Shown piece after piece: positions 63,040 to 64,000 of a DNA stretch of 64,000 bases (position 1 is its first letter; every line of letters starts with the position of its first letter). The DNA is from Bacillus sp. NTK034 (lineage in GTDB: Bacteria > Bacillota > Bacilli > Bacillales > Cytobacillaceae), in contig NZ_JAFKOJ010000001.1 of assembly GCF_017303275.1 (NCBI RefSeq), positions 806,001 through 870,000 on the forward strand, given 5' to 3'. The notes under the pieces are model-generated. The model saw only the letters and a list, made by a program, of their open reading frames with translations, was not told the origin of the DNA and searched no databases. A program made the position numbers and the translations under genes.

Positions 63040-63618
63040 ATGGAAAACGGTGTTATACAGGTACCGGAAGCATATTCGAGGATATTGCAGGATTCTGATG
63101 TGCTCGGCTTCGGGCAGTCATGTGATCGAAAAACAGGATTTTTACTGAAGGGGCTGGCTGCCTCAAAACCAGGAGGAAGCTTTTTGGAGCTGGGAACAGG
63201 AACGGGAGCGTCTGCTTCCTGGATCATTGATGGGATGGATGAAGGCAGTAAGCTTACAACCGTTGATATAGATTCTAGTGTGCAATCGATCGCGAGAAAG
63301 TACCTCGGGAATGACAGCAGAATCACATTTTGCTGTGAGGACGGAGCAGCTTTTATACAAAACCTGTCAGAAGGCTTCGATTTTATTTTTGCAGATACAT
63401 GGCCGGGGAAATTCGAGCTACTGGACAAAACCCTGGATCATTTGAATATCGGCGGTTTTTATGTGATTCATGATGTGTTTCCGCAGCAGAAATTGCCTGA
63501 GGAATTTAGGATAAAAGCCACTAAACTTCTTAAAACTCTGCAGGACAGACCTGACCTGGACATAACAGAATTGGATTGGTCTACCGGGCTGATACTTGCA
63601 GTGAAGACAGCGGTTTGA
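63040..63618 (+). CDS. Class I SAM-dependent methyltransferase (O-methyltransferase-like)
   Basis: A 192-aa Rossmann methyltransferase. Motif I is FLELGTGTGASASWI, the ribose acid is in LTTVDIDSSVQ, and FIFADTWPGKFELLD with GGFYVIHDVFPQ correspond to motifs IV and V, as in small O-methyltransferases. The substrate is unknown. AGAGGAGG precedes the ATG. It is controlled by the SAM-I riboswitch in front, which is unusual for a SAM-consuming enzyme. Confidence 0.87.
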   Translation: MENGVIQVPEAYSRILQDSDVLGFGQSCDRKTGFLLKGLAASKPGGSFLELGTGTGASASWIIDGMDEGSKLTTVDIDSSVQSIARKYLGNDSRITFCCEDGAAFIQNLSEGFDFIFADTWPGKFELLDKTLDHLNIGGFYVIHDVFPQQKLPEEFRIKATKLLKTLQDRPDLDITELDWSTGLILAVKTAV

Positions 63619-63657
63619 TAGATGAAATTATTTACTGAAAATGAGGGGGATAGTTCC

Positions 63658-64000
63658 ATGCATAGCGTTAGAAGTCAGGTTGAACATGTATTGAATGAAG
63701 GTGAAAACATTATTGAATGTTTAAGCTGTTCATTAGTTGCCCATTACTGTTTAACTCCGCACGCAGGCTTCTTTGCGGCAACGAACAAAAGACTGCTATT
63801 CATTGGAATCCCGGTATCAGAAACAAATAAGGAAATAATTGAAGAATTTGCGTATAACCAAATTACTTCCATTGAAGAAAAAAGGGGAATCACCGGGAAG
63901 CATATTCATATGTACTATAAGCAGGACTTGTATAAATTCCAGCAAATCCAGGGGATGAATTTGTTTGATTTTATGGTGGCTGTTAAGGAAAAGATATGCA
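63658..64000 (+). CDS. Small PH-like domain protein, cut by the window end
   Basis: Open frame starting MHSVRSQVEHVLNEGENIIEC after GAGGGGGATAG and running off the window at about 114 codons. GFFAATNKRLLFIGIP and FAYNQITSIEEKRGITGKHIHMYYK follow the pattern of bacterial PH-type (YokE-like) domains that start with an N-terminal helix. The C-terminus is not seen. It follows the methyltransferase by 39 bases without a terminator and may share its SAM riboswitch. Confidence 0.65.
   Translation, partial: MHSVRSQVEHVLNEGENIIECLSCSLVAHYCLTPHAGFFAATNKRLLFIGIPVSETNKEIIEEFAYNQITSIEEKRGITGKHIHMYYKQDLYKFQQIQGMNLFDFMVAVKEKIC

Overview
The window comes from a low-GC, endospore-forming member of the Bacillaceae (Bacillus/Cytobacillus-like). 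The evidence is gene order: mutS-mutL, miaA-hfq-spoVK, hflX-ynbB-glnR-glnA, lexA/yneA-yneB-ynzC-tkt-sirA-yneF and ccdA-ccdB-ccdC-yneK follow the Bacillus subtilis chromosome. SpoVK, SirA with a Spo0A box and a small Spo0E-like protein mark a sporulating host. Species assignment is inference.

Layout. 1-14.2 kb is conserved core: mismatch repair (mutS is cut by the window edge), a divergent mreBH, tRNA modification (miaA), hfq, spoVK, a glutaredoxin, a TRIC-type channel protein, hflX, ynbB and the GlnR-controlled glnRA operon. 14.2-17.7 kb is an AT-rich accessory island: a tyrosine-integrase remnant, an HNH remnant, three CBO0543-type membrane proteins and a DUF998-like gene split by an in-frame UGA. 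An imperfect copy of the glnA terminator at 16.08 kb suggests a decayed integrated element. 17.8-33.2 kb returns to core: lexA with three SOS boxes, yneA, yneB, ynzC, tkt, sirA, yneF, a heterodimeric ABC exporter, an Lrp regulator, a Spo0E-like phosphatase, ccdABC and yneK. At 33.33 kb lies a selenocysteine tRNA with its own promoter and terminator.

33.6-53 kb is a series of metabolic and regulatory modules, most with visible control sites: a WYL regulator facing an SDR gene across a palindrome; a single-polypeptide sigma factor/zinc anti-sigma/membrane sensor; a GntR regulator facing a D-lactate-dehydrogenase-like gene and a BASS transporter; glpT with a cre site and a terminator leader; an NrtR-like/pnuC/nadR NAD-salvage operon; an adenine riboswitch ahead of adenosine deaminase; and a regulator-NhaC transporter-argininosuccinate lyase cluster. 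53.2-54.9 kb has small individual genes. 54.95-62.76 kb is a four-gene Wadjet anti-plasmid system in the order jetD-jetA-jetB-jetC with overlapping genes. A SAM-I riboswitch with terminator then precedes a methyltransferase, and the window ends inside a small gene of unknown function.

Strongest points for follow-up: the tRNA-Sec without Sec machinery in view, the UGA-split membrane gene with a hairpin after the UGA, the sigma/anti-sigma fusion, the NhaC-ArgH cluster, the SAM riboswitch on a methyltransferase, and the 20-bp periodic repeat after mutL.
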